The notes: generated by a model not told the origin, from the letters alone. A stretch of DNA of 64,000 bases from Kitagawia praeruptora (GCA_037693485.1 CM075353.1:60320501-60384500); one strand, 5' to 3'; numbered from the stretch's first letter, positions 34,244 to 43,975 are shown. Numbers and translations: made by a program.

Positions 34244-37069
34244 TTAATCTGGTGCCTCCACCAATCCTAAATTGAACCCAATACAAGCACTACGAAAGTG
34301 CAACTGAGTAAACTGCACATGGTAATACCAAAACCTTCTATTGACTCCATCAAGACAATGCATGAAGCCTAAGAAACATCCCATCTCGAAATCTTTAACG
34401 GCAGGGGCACCAATCCTTTCAAAACGACTGAGCCCCACGCCCACACCAACTTCAACCGCATCCTTGGAAATTGCTAAAACAATAACATTCGCTGAGCTAA
34501 AACGCAGCAGATCAGGCACCCATGGCGGTATTCCACCAACAACGTTGCCTACAACATTACCAGTACAACCATTACCAACAACCTTAACAACCTTAACAGC
34601 AGAGTAATCCACCCCATGATTCTCAAAAAGACCACCACTTGTACCATGACAGGTGGTATCCAAGTCAGGAGGAAGCCTTCCCAAGATCAAACTGCAGTTT
34701 CTACCATCCGCCTTAACGGCAGAATCCATAGAAGAAACCGTACCACTAGGACCACCATTCCAAGCATTCAAAACCATAGAAGAGTCCACATCACAAACAT
34801 TCAAAACCATCGAAGAGTCCGTATCAATAGGACCACCCGAATGATTTACCAGATCAGTTGTGTCTTTGATCAACATACTAGAAGTAACGTCTAATTCCTC
34901 ATAACTAACAACATTAGCAGAAACCAAATCCATAAAATTCGAAATTTTAGCAGGCACATTCAGAGAATCAATACCTAAATCTTTGATGCCTGCATTCCAT
35001 CTCTACGGACATTAGCTTCAATACCATGCATGAAGTCGATGCCTTGCTCGACAAACATTTCAAAAACATGACACAAAGCAACTGAAGTATGGTTCCCACC
35101 ATGCACACGATCTCTATACCCATCTTCCAGTCTTGACAAAGTAACAGATCTGGCATTTTCAAGCATGGCCAATTCAATTGAACTTTAACTGGCAGAGCCT
35201 GGGTCAAGGAACTCTTGTGGGTGGAGGCATGGACATAAACAGGAAAATGGCCACGTATTTATATCTTGCAACAGCTTATCATGCTATTTTGATGGAAAGG
35301 AATTATAGGCAGCACAATGTGGGCCAAGCAAATACAGTCGGAAGGTTGATGAGAGATATTAAGAGAAGAGTTAGAGAAAAACTTTGCAGTGTGGCGTCTT
35401 TCCAAAAAGCTGCTCGTAGGGATCCCACCCTTCCTTTAATTTTGTATTAGATTATTAGCTTGCGTCCTTTTCGCTTTTGCCGACTATTTTGGTATCTTTT
35501 TGTAGAAGTTGTGGACTGATGATTGAGGTATACCTCTCTTAATCTTGTATTTGTGTTTTTTTGCAATATAATTTTATTTAGCAAAAAAAAAAAAACAGAT
35601 CTGGCATCATTATTTACTTTCAAGAACTGCTGAATAACACACATTGTCATTTCACAACGATTAACAACTAGACTAGCCCACTGAAGCTGTCTATTCCACC
35701 CGTTCAACCGAAAGGCATTACACCAAATTTTACATTCAGTGCAACATCCCCAAATCAACACCTCATCTCGCATTCTCCTACCTGTTCGCAATAGACTTTT
35801 AGAAAAAGCCTCACCTGCACTAATGATAACAAAATCAGTCACAAGCTGGAAACATTTCTCAGCTGCCCGAAGCCCCAACCCTGTTTTCCATATCTCGATA
35901 TCCTTCACCGAGTCACCATCAATCATCATAACCCATATGAGCATATGAGCATCACCAAGAGCTCTATTTTCATCAACAACAGTGCTTAGAGCAAACATTG
36001 TCAAAGAAGTCGCAGAGAAACCAGTTCCATGCGATTCCCCATCTGCAAAACAATTTCCCAATAGGTCATTGTAGACCATAACCCATCTCACGATAGCACC
36101 AATGTAAGTAGCAGGCCCAACTAGAACATTTGACCTCGCAACCACTTGGAAATCTCCATCCCACTCCATCAGGAGAACCAGGGACACAGATACAATCTTA
36201 AATCCAATGAATCGAGACAAATCGATCCAAAGCATAACAGGGAGATAATAGCAAACAACCTCACCGATCTTACTGATGTGTTCTGAGCTCAACGAGTAAA
36301 TTCTCAACAGAACTGTGGATTTACCAGACCAGACCTCTAAAGGCCCAACAGGTTTAACATACATATGAAGAGAGATATCCAGAAACAAGGATACCCACAT
36401 CCAAATCTTCAGCCCTGTCGACACTTTACCATAAAGAAAGGAGCAAACAGCTTCTCTCACCATTGCAATAGTATACTTTGAGCTCGGTGAGTAAATCCTC
36501 ACCAGATCCATGGACTTTCTTGACAAGACTTCCCCTTCCAAGAACCCAACCAAAATGATTCCCCTACCAAGAGAAACCACCGGAGAGACCAGACTCGAAT
36601 AGAAGGAAAATGATTCACCCAGCTTGGGTTGAAACTCTTTATTCCCAAAAACATTTCGCTGTGACAAAACGTCAAACACTTGACAATCAAATCGACTTTC
36701 CCAGATTAAGTGAGTATTCAACCTCACCTGGGAGCCCCCTATTACAAAGAGCCCACAACAAGGGATCTCACTAGAGGTTCCAACTGAATGAGAACATCCA
36801 TTCGTTAGATCTATCATCTCAACCAAAGCGAATTGCGGACCAAGAATACCCAGCATAGTGAAGCTTTGTCCTGGGTCTTTGAGCATTGAAATAACCAAAC
36901 TGGTCTTCCCAAATGCAATAGGAAGGCCGAAGCCATTGACAGCATTCCACGCTGTACTAGTCCCTTTAACAGAAGGACCACAAGCAAACAAATCTTTAAC
37001 TATGATTGGAGACTTCAAAGAATGAAAATCCCAACCCCTGAGAGAAGAACACCGAGAAAACGAGACCAT
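34244..37069 (-). pseudogene. K4 class 2 protein, interrupted
   Basis: I take the ATG at 37069 (MVSFSRCSSLRGWDF) because K8 starts similarly (MVSLTRG). About 490 codons run to the LINE insertion at 35593 and resume at 35156. A frameshift near 34985 then leads into the frame ending at 34244. A block with VRIYSPSSKYTIAMVREAV is repeated in weaker form as LRIYSLSSEHISKIGEVV. The C-terminus reads QFTQLHFRSAC...GLVEAPD, matching K7 (FTQLH...LLEAPD). Function unknown. The protein is Val/Cys/hydrophobic-rich like other class 2 products. Confidence 0.65.
35157..35593 (+). mobile_element. L1-type LINE tail inserted in K4
   Basis: The TSD AACAGATCTGGCAT is at 35143-35156 and 35594-35607. The insert encodes an ORF2 C-terminus (35178-35450: MATYLYLATAYHAILMERNY ... 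RRVREKLCSV, ending DPTLPLILY). It ends ATTTTATTTAGC-poly(A). Its 3' UTR holds TTGAGGTATACCTCTC, a sequence-divergent version of the GGGG-TATG-CCCC hairpin in which the stem is kept. Confidence 0.93.
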
Positions 37070-37246
37070 AGTTAAAGTAAATTTATAATACATATAAGAA
37101 ATGTGATATTTAGGTGGAAGAAAGGAGAGAAAGTGGATTCGTGAGAGTTAATAGAGTAGATCTGATGGAAAAAGGTGTAGGAAAGAAGCGGCTAGATTAG
37201 GGCTCCGAGAGAGGACGGTAGACTCTCATTAGAAACAATTTTACTT

Positions 37247-39384
37247 TTTTTTTTTTTTTTTTTTGCTAATTAAAAATTTTATACCAAAAGAGGATCAACA
37301 TACAGCATTTAGGGGCATACCCCTCAAATCAACAGAAAATAGAGTTAAACAGACTTAAGCTGTTTACAATCAACAAATAAGCAAACTTTTTGCAAAGTAA
37401 CACAACCCTACAAACAGAAATCAAGAGTGGCCACCCCTAGTCAGGCGCCATTTCTTCAGCCTGGTCCCCTTGATTTCCTACATTCATGGTCCTGCCCGGT
37501 CTTGGCTGATCTCCCGTACGAAGACGGCAACGCTTAATCCTCATCTTAGTCCGTCGAGCTGTGACCTCCTTGTCCTCATCCATGCCTTTCTCGCCTTGAG
37601 ACTCTTTTTGGTTAGAGTCCTGCTTGGGATTCTCCTGCATATGCACAGTCACATCTCCGACAAGACTAAACAGCGGCCCCAAGTACTGCATGTTACCCTG
37701 AATTGACTCCTTTGCGCTGCTCCCCCCCACCCCTAAATCCTTGGAAGGATCCTTGGATGGTTTAGCATCCTTACCTTTAGCAAGAGGGCACGGCTTTGGC
37801 TCAGTCGATAGATCAATCCCCAAATCAATCAGGTAATCCCTCAATTGAATGGATCGGCAAATTAAGTCATGTAACTCCACTTCCTGGAAACCTCTTAGAC
37901 CACGAGCAGAGGCACTGAATTCTCTATCATGTGACCCTTTAACCAACGGGATTTCCTTACCTATCGAGCTAATGAACATCTTCAAATTTTCTAGATTACG
38001 CCTCGCTGCCACCAGCGCCTTCTTCTTCAACTCAGAGTTTAATAGGGTGTGGTCTAATAGCCCCGCTATCTCCACCTCCTCTTCCATGTCTTGAATAATC
38101 TGATCCTCCTCCCCAAGAACCAGGAGCGAGATTCCATTCTTTCGTATATAGGTCCCAAGTTGCTTAATGCAATTCAGAGCTATACCCAAGTCTCTCAAAA
38201 TCTTTAAGTCTGGTCTCCTTTGCAAGCTATTAATGATATCTAAATCACTCATGTCAACAGTCCCCCATAGCGTAGGCACTTCATGTCCACTCTGGACAAT
38301 GCTGTCTCTCATAATAACAATTACATTCATAGCAATAGCTAGGCGTTCTTGCCAACGCTTTACTGAACCATCCCTACATGGGGTTGCTTCTACTTCTATC
38401 GCGTCATTACAGACCGCCTTGCCCTTGGCTTCCATCCTGACCCTATCAGTATCCCCGACAGTGGACCCAGCATTTTCCCCAGAATTCATAGTCTTTCCAC
38501 TCTCTCTACCCAGGTCCATATCCGGAACAGAGGAATCCCCTTTTGCAGAAGCATAATCCTTTCCCAATTCATTCCCAACCCCAGCAGCACCACCTATCTG
38601 GGCCATAGAGGGCTCCAACAAATCGACAAATGGAGTAACATGACAATCCACATCCTCAAAAGAGACCCTCACTTCTCCTTTTGTCCCCTCATTCTTCATA
38701 CTCAATCCTTCGACCTTCTTAGATCGAGTATCAACAGATGGTATCTCCGATACCAAATCGCTTGCAAAAGAAACCCTTTTCGGGCTCCTAACTGGTTCCA
38801 ACCCCTTCTGGGTCATTCTCACTAGATCAACAAAGGACTCTTCCGGAGAGGGCTCCGACAGATCAACATAGGAAGAAACACACTGACTCCCATCTACTGA
38901 ATTAAGACTAGGAGGTTTCATTTTGGAAAAAACCTTACCATCAATTAAGTGATGCATGACCCTACTACGGGTGCGAGCAGCTACCCCAGACTCTGGGATC
39001 CTCATGACAAGGTTTTCAGCAAAGGAGACCCTCGCGACCCTCTTTTTGCCATCATTCCTAGATCGAATATCAATAGATGGTATCTCCGATACCAAATAAG
39101 CCGCAAACGAGACCCTTTTTGGGCTCGGAACTGGGTCCAACCCCTCCTGGGACATCGCCACACGATTAATGACAGAAGACTCCATCACCGAATCATCCAC
39201 AAATGAAACCCTCTTACGGCTCATGCTAACCAACAAGAAAAAAGAAATTTGGTGTTTAGGTGAGAGATGAGAAGGGGAAGATGGAATATGATGTGGAACT
39301 TTAGATCTGATGGAGAAGATGCTTAGATTGTTTGAGAATTGTAGAGAGAAGTTAGAGAGAGGTTAGAGCATATCCGACTCTCAT
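37247..39384 (-). mobile_element. K5: class 1 K element with an intact ORF
   Basis: On the minus strand the core ATGAGAGTCGG (complement at about 39374-39384) is followed by a CT-rich leader and the ORF. The 3' end has TTTGAGGGGTATGCCCCTAAA, TTTTTAATTAGC and poly(A) (poly-T to 37264). A 15-bp match GAAACAATTTTACTT lies at 37232-37246 and at 39550-39564, but the right copy is about 165 bp beyond the core. The right junction is therefore not a standard TSD arrangement. Confidence 0.85.
37437..39224 (-). CDS. K5 class 1 protein (KRVSF family), intact
   Basis: The start at 39224 (MSRKRVSFVDDS) is preferred over the in-frame ATG four codons upstream because K1 and K11 start the same way. The frame is 595 codons with no stop. 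It has five RVxF-like sites: KRVSF at the start, SPKRVSFA twice, ARVSFAEN and VRVSFED, three of them followed by LV-x-x-IP. A charged linker follows, then at least two helical modules (AIAMNVIVIMRDSIVQSG; LENLKMFISSIGKEIPLVKG; ICRSIQLRDYLIDLGIDL) and a basic tail (KMRIKRCRLRTGDQPRPG). Function unknown. RVxF sites suggest docking to a PP1-type phosphatase (inference from the consensus). Confidence 0.75.
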   Translation of the reverse strand: MSRKRVSFVDDSVMESSVINRVAMSQEGLDPVPSPKRVSFAAYLVSEIPSIDIRSRNDGKKRVARVSFAENLVMRIPESGVAARTRSRVMHHLIDGKVFSKMKPPSLNSVDGSQCVSSYVDLSEPSPEESFVDLVRMTQKGLEPVRSPKRVSFASDLVSEIPSVDTRSKKVEGLSMKNEGTKGEVRVSFEDVDCHVTPFVDLLEPSMAQIGGAAGVGNELGKDYASAKGDSSVPDMDLGRESGKTMNSGENAGSTVGDTDRVRMEAKGKAVCNDAIEVEATPCRDGSVKRWQERLAIAMNVIVIMRDSIVQSGHEVPTLWGTVDMSDLDIINSLQRRPDLKILRDLGIALNCIKQLGTYIRKNGISLLVLGEEDQIIQDMEEEVEIAGLLDHTLLNSELKKKALVAARRNLENLKMFISSIGKEIPLVKGSHDREFSASARGLRGFQEVELHDLICRSIQLRDYLIDLGIDLSTEPKPCPLAKGKDAKPSKDPSKDLGVGGSSAKESIQGNMQYLGPLFSLVGDVTVHMQENPKQDSNQKESQGEKGMDEDKEVTARRTKMRIKRCRLRTGDQPRPGRTMNVGNQGDQAEEMAPD

Positions 39385-39462
39385 TTTTTTTAAGATCTCT
39401 TGGAGTTTTTTAACTCCTATTTGTTTTAGATTTCTGGTGTATTGTTCTCTTTTGACATTGTC

Positions 39463-40951
39463 ATGGAGGTACCAACTTTGGCTGATCTTCTGGGGACCAT
39501 TTATCTACCAGTTACGCTCCCATTGACAAATGTGGTAAGCTTTTTCAATGAAACAATTTTACTTTGTGGCAGAGCACGGTGAAAGATCTGTTGATTCAAC
39601 GAGGGTTGTATGCAACTCTTAAAGACAAGAAGCCTGATGATGTGGAAGATCCAAAGTGGGCAGATATGAAGTTACGTGCAGCATCGACAATCTGGTTGGC
39701 CCTTGCACCGGAAATCAAGTATGATGTTCTTGAGGAGGATAACCCTAAAAAATTGTGGGAGAAGTTGACGAAGACGTATCACTCAAAGTCATTGGCAAAT
39801 AAGTTGTTCCTCAAGAAAGATTTGTTCGGGCTCAAGATGGAAGAAGATGGAGATTTGAAAGATCATCTGAATCGTTTTAATGGCCTGATCAACCAGCTGA
39901 ATAATTTGGATGAAAAATTGAAGGATGAGGACAAAGCTGTTCTTCTACTTGTGTCTCTACCAAAGAAGTATAGTACTGTGATTACTTCGTTATTGGTTGG
40001 GAATACGGAGTTAGCTTTGGATGAGACTATTGTTGTTCTTCTGGAGTCTGAAAGATTGATGAAGCAAGGATCGAGTGACGCATATGATGGAAGTGCACTC
40101 GTGGTTGATGCACGTGACAAGAAAAAGAATTCTGGTAAGAAACATAACCCTAATATCAAGTGCTTTTATTGTGATGAATTGGATCATATACAATCCTGGT
40201 GTCCAAAGGCAAGAGAAGACTTGAAGGAGTTAAAGAAAACTCGAGGAGGGATGGGTAGCTTGTTTGAAGACCCGATTGGGTATTTTGGTCCCAATCTCTG
40301 GCATAATATTTAAATGTTAAGCTAGGTTTTCTAGTTTCAGATTTATGTTGACTAGTTCACTAGTTTAGTTTTTTCAGTGTAATGGTTGGATGTTGATTTC
40401 GCGGGGTATGCCCCTAGATTTGTATCTGTTGTTCCTTTTGGTATAAAATTTTAATTAGCAAAAAAAAAAACTCGAGGAGGGGGTAGTGTTTCGCTTGTGG
40501 AAGGTGATGCTCTTTTAGTACAAGAAGATAAGGGATCGAAAAAAGAATGGGTGCTTGACTCGGGATGTTCTCATCACATATGTGCTAGGAGGGAGTGGTT
40601 CTCGTCCTACAAGAAGTGTGATGGAAAGATGGTCGATTTACCAAACGGTAAGAGGGTAAAGGTTGCTGGCATTGGTGAGGTAATGATGAAACTTCATAAT
40701 GGTTGTGTTCGAAAGTTAACTCAAGTGAGGTACGTACCGGAGTTAAATCGAAATCTAATTTCATTGGGTAAATTAGTTGATTTGGGATATACTGTTATGA
40801 TGAAGAACGGTATTTTGGAGGTCACTAAAAGGGATTTAGAGCTACTCAAAGGATGGAAGGACAAAAGAAATCTTTTTGTGCTAGAAGGAGAGGTTATTGT
40901 TCGAGGGGAGGCATTGGCGGATGGACGTCGATGTCTTGATGGTGACCGTTA
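39463..40951 (+). pseudogene. Copia element 3 gag-protease, interrupted by K6
   Basis: The ATG at 39463 (MEVPTLADLLG) opens gag, and a frameshift near 39545 leads to the main frame. Capsid motifs are LWQSTVKDLLIQRG and LWEKLTKTYHSKSLANKLFL. The zinc knuckle is CFYCDELDHIQSWC (C-x2-C-x4-H-x4-C). K6 enters after KKTRGG at 40250 and the frame resumes at 40482 (SLVEGDALLV). Protease has WVLDSGCSHHIC (D-S-G). The frame continues into the start of the pre-integrase region and stops at 40949-40951, just before the polypurine tract. Confidence 0.88.
40251..40466 (+). mobile_element. K6: 5'-truncated K tail in copia gag
   Basis: The TSD AAAACTCGAGGAGGG is at 40236-40250 and 40467-40481. The 216-bp insert has no ORF and ends TTTCGCGGGGTATGCCCCTAGA, TTCCTTTTGGTATAAAA, TTTTAATTAGC, poly(A). 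This proves that K elements insert by target-primed reverse transcription with 5' truncation, like LINEs. Confidence 0.95.
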
Positions 40952-40993
40952 AATTGGTTGTGTATTGAACCGTATTGGGTTGAAGGGGAGGAT

Positions 40994-41383
40994 TGTTGGG
41001 CTTAAACCCAATACGGTAGTATGGGCCTTGGTGATACAAGTCATATATTGCTAAGATAATAATTGTATGGAAAGACAATTATTATAGATGGTATGTCTTG
41101 TTCACAAAGTTAGGTAATTAGGTATCAAGAATGGCAAGTCTTGGTGGCTAAGTTTTGGGTGGCTATATAAACATAGTCATATTATGTTTTATGTATGCTT
41201 GAGTATTGTTTTGGCTTGAGTATCGTGTGAGTGATACACCGAGTGATTGATGTATTATTGATATTGTTAAGATTAATAATACGAGTTTGGGACGTGGGTT
41301 TTCCGCGTCAAATATATTTGTGTGTTTGTTTTGTTTTGCTTTGCTTGTTTGAATCTCGTAATTGAGTAGCCCCTAACCTAACA
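40994..41383 (+). repeat. 3' LTR of copia element 3
   Basis: The 390-bp LTR begins TGTTGGGCTTAAACCC and ends CCTAACCTAACA, with a TGTTGGG/CCTAACA inverted end pair, directly after the polypurine tract. It is nearly identical to the solo LTR at 59439-59828. It contains a TATATAAAC box near 41164. Confidence 0.93.
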
Positions 41384-41388
41384 GTTAT

Positions 41389-41453
41389 GAGATTCAGCAA
41401 TCGAGATAATACCTGGCCGAAACTGAGATATCAGAGGGATGTTGTCCACCCAG
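41389..41453 (-). pseudogene. LINE ORF2 remnant to the right of the copia LTR
   Basis: On the minus strand this reads DSWVDNIPLISQF...ISIAESHN, the same LINE piece found right of the solo LTR at 59834-59897. The LINE part that should lie left of copia element 3 is absent here. So copia element 3 entered a LINE that was already in place before the locus was duplicated. Confidence 0.8.
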
Positions 41454-41577
41454 GAGTCTTTTATTTGGCTGATTTAATAGCTACGAAATTATAATTATAT
41501 TTAGGGTTCTTGGCCTTGTAATTGGGCTTTAACCTTGGGCCCTTCTAGGCTAATTTAATGTATCATTAATTGTATTA

Positions 41578-41836
41578 CTCCCTCCGTCTCTAAATAAGTT
41601 GCCTGTTTTGACTGGGCACGTTTGCCAACGCACATTTTTGATTATTAATATCTTCAATTTCGTATTAGTTTTAAATATAAAAACTTCACTGTATTAAAGT
41701 ACTCAAAAATACGAATCCAACAAGATCTCTCATGACTATATTTGGTCTTAAAGATTAGACATAAATTAGTAATTTGTCTCTTGTTATGAACAGTCCCGAC
41801 ATTTGAAACGAGCAACTTAAAAAGAAACGGAGGGAG
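41578..41836. mobile_element. Stowaway-like MITE
   Basis: The element is 259 bp with terminal inverted repeats CTCCCTCCGTCTC / GAAACGGAGGGAG and a TA duplication (41576-41577 and 41837-41838). The duplicate locus at 60021-60022 has a single TA and no insert, an empty site that proves the boundaries exactly. Confidence 0.97.
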
Positions 41837-42173
41837 TATTAGGGTTTACTTTCAACCCACATCATTTGCCCCCCAACTTCTAAGAAAACTGATCAGGTAT
41901 TCATTGAAGTTAAAAAGGTTCAAGTACACTAGTGTTTCACAAGTATCGTCTTGAGTGTAAAGTGTGGAGCAACCTACACATTTACGACGATTCACCTTAT
42001 TCGAGGTTGAACAATATGTGTCTTACAGAAAATCATTAATAATTTCCTAACACTTTTCTTATACCCACAAGTATTTTAATCGTACATTGATACAGTAATC
42101 ATGCCATAATTTTTGAAATTTCTTTCAAAGAAGCCACTTTTTTACAATAAAAATCAGCAAAAACCCTCACAAT

Positions 42174-42568
42174 CTTCGACCAGGATTCCTGGTCGAATTT
42201 TCGATCAGGATCCTGGTCGACATAAACCCAAGTTGTCATCCTGGTCGATGGTACTTCGATCAGGATTCCTGGTCGACACTTCGATCAGGATTCCTGGTCG
42301 ACACTTCGATCAGGATCCTGGTCGAACAAATGCCATTTACACACTCTGGTCGATAGTATTTCGACCAAGATTCCTGGTCGACAATTTGATCAGGATCCTG
42401 GTCGAATAAATGCAATTTGGACATTCTGGTCTATAGCATTTCGACCAAGATTCCTGGTCGGCAATTCGATCAGGATCCTGGTCGAATAAATGCACTTTGG
42501 CCATTCTGGTCTTTAGCATTTCGACCAAGATTCCTGGTCGACAATTCGATCAGGATCCTGGTCGAATA
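42174..42568. repeat. Palindromic repeat array, GATCAGGATCCTGGTCG type
   Basis: Many copies of (A/C)GATCAGGATNCCTGGTCGA and TCGACCA(A/G)GATTCCTGGTCG, each a near-palindrome able to form a hairpin. The right part is a regular tandem array with an 80-bp period (units begin at about 42343, 42423 and 42503). It lies 320-720 bp upstream of the TATA box. An almost identical array is at 60358-60752. Confidence 0.9.
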
Positions 42569-42892
42569 AATTTGGGTTTACAAAGTGGGCCTGCTAACCT
42601 TTTTGGGCCTTATAGATTTTAGGATGGGTCTTTGACCAATAGCCTGGCGAAACAAATAGAATTATGGCCAAATTATTGGGCCTACCAGTCTTGTTGGGCC
42701 TCAACCCATTTTGTTTAATTATATTATTGGATTTAATTAATCCATACACTATTTTACTTTGGGACCTTTCAGATTTTCTAGAATCTTCTAGGTCCTTTCT
42801 TTCTTTGGGCTTATGGGCCTCTAAATGGGCTTTAACCGGTTATCACCGGTTACTTGGAATTTTAACCGGCTATTAGCCAGTTAAAAAATTTC

Positions 42893-42900
42893 TATAAAAG
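42893..42900 (+). promoter_or_regulatory. TATA box of the gypsy-type-domain gene, copy 1
   Basis: TCTATAAAAGAGTGG lies about 245 bp before the ATG at 43138. It is a strong plant TATA box, and the sequence after it (TTCATTTCTCACTTCATTC) looks like a transcription start and 5' leader. The same box is at 61077 in copy 2. Confidence 0.65.
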
Positions 42901-43975
42901 AGTGGAGTGAGATTCATTTCTCACTTCATTCTAATACACTCCACTTTCTGCTAAAAATTCTCTTAAGCATTTCTCTCGAGTTAAGGCAATTCTCGGTGAA
43001 TTTTCCAGCAACTCTATCATTTTCAGGCGAGTTTTTGCCGGTTTCTGGGTTTCTTTGAAGATTTTCTGGGCTTTAGTTGCATCTTTATCTTCTTTACTAA
43101 AGTTTCTGGGCTAGTGCATTCATACTTTGAAGATCAATGGCGGATAAGTCAGCACAGCGCCTTTTGAAGATGAATTCAGCTTCAAAAAGAGGTAACGATA
43201 TCGAAATTCGTTCTTCTTATATGAGTTTAACTGAAATGATCAATATGCGCGGAGATGATTATCCCTCATTAGCTGATTTAGATGCTTAGAACTGCTGTAA
43301 CAAGTTTCATGATGATGATGTAATTAAAAATTACAACAAAACTTATGAAATCAAAACTCCCTATAGACTTGTTAAGGCTGGGCCTGGCGACAGGCCTTGT
43401 CATTGGAGGCCCAATGGGCTATGTGTTTTTAGAGATGCCCTTATTGCTGGGCTTAGGTTCCCTTTTCATGAGTTTATTCCCAAACTTTTGGCCGACGTTC
43501 AAGTTAGCCCATGCCAACTTCCACCCAATGCATGACGATCCATTTTGTGCTTTATGGTCTTGTGCCTTAGGAAAAAATTCCCTCTTTCTGTTCCTTTGTT
43601 TAGAAAAATATTCCAATTCTATAATAGCTCTTCTGTTCAATCGGGGTGGGTCTACGTTAGACAGCGCCCTAAAATTTCACACATCTTTAACGACCACTCG
43701 GTTGTCGACAACAACCCTAAGTGGAAAGAAGAATTTATGTACTTGGAATGAGAGTCGTATATGCTCTAACCTCTCTCTAACTTCTCTCTCTAAAATACCT
43801 AGCCTCCTCTAAATTTTAACCTTAATCTACATCATTTCTCCACCAGATCTTCACAATAGCCTACCCAAATCCACCTTTCCTCTTCTAATCTTCACCTCAA
43901 ACACCATATTTCTTACTTTATATTTATTTTTTAAATGGGTACTTCTTCCATAGTTTGAAGGGTACTTATTCTGTT

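Larger units (their letters stand above)
34091..37229 (-). mobile_element. K4: class 2 K element with a LINE inside
   Basis: On the minus strand K4 starts at the core GACTCTCAT complement (37221-37229) with a CCGTCCTCTCTCGGAGCCCTAATC leader. It ends in TTGCGGGGTATGCCCCCAG, TCTTAATTAGC and poly(A) (poly-T at 34091-34101). A LINE tail (35157-35593) is inserted in its ORF. I could not match TSDs: the left flank ends CCAGAATAATC and the right flank is TAGAAACAATTTTAC. Confidence 0.82.
39389..41383 (+). mobile_element. Copia element 3: gag, protease and 3' LTR only
   Basis: The left part (39389-39462) looks like leader sequence with no primer site or 5' LTR. Gag, a CCHC knuckle and the start of protease follow. 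The sequence then jumps to a polypurine tract (AAGGGGAGGAT) and a 390-bp LTR. Integrase, RT and RNase H are missing. The 5-bp sequence GTTAT follows the LTR (41384-41388), and the matching solo LTR at 59439 has GTTAT on both sides. K6 is inserted in gag. Confidence 0.85.
41454..43137 (+). other. Upstream region of the gypsy-type-domain gene, copy 1
   Basis: Non-coding, AT-rich DNA holding a MITE (41578-41836), an array of palindromic repeats (42174-42568) and a TATA-box promoter near 42893. It is nearly identical to 59898-61320 apart from the MITE. It may be the LTR or 5' region of a larger element that owns the gene. I cannot see its outer ends. Confidence 0.6.

Noticed and set aside
37470..39206. 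Several plus-strand frames opposite the K5 ORF
   Set aside because: All are antisense to an intact 595-codon class 1 ORF with clear family motifs.
42113..42409. 98-codon frame with repeated IPGRxFDQDPGR motif (also 60297-60593)
   Set aside because: It is a translation of the palindromic DNA repeat array, not a protein repeat; the upstream and downstream context is promoter DNA.
42174..42568. Possible CRISPR-like array
   Set aside because: The repeats are palindromic tandem units without unique spacers, in a plant genome.
43345..43812. 155-codon hydrophobic frame, present in both copies (also 61529-61996)
   Set aside because: Alternative frame of the gypsy-type-domain gene; it crosses the K7/K12 insertion point, so it cannot be an old conserved gene.
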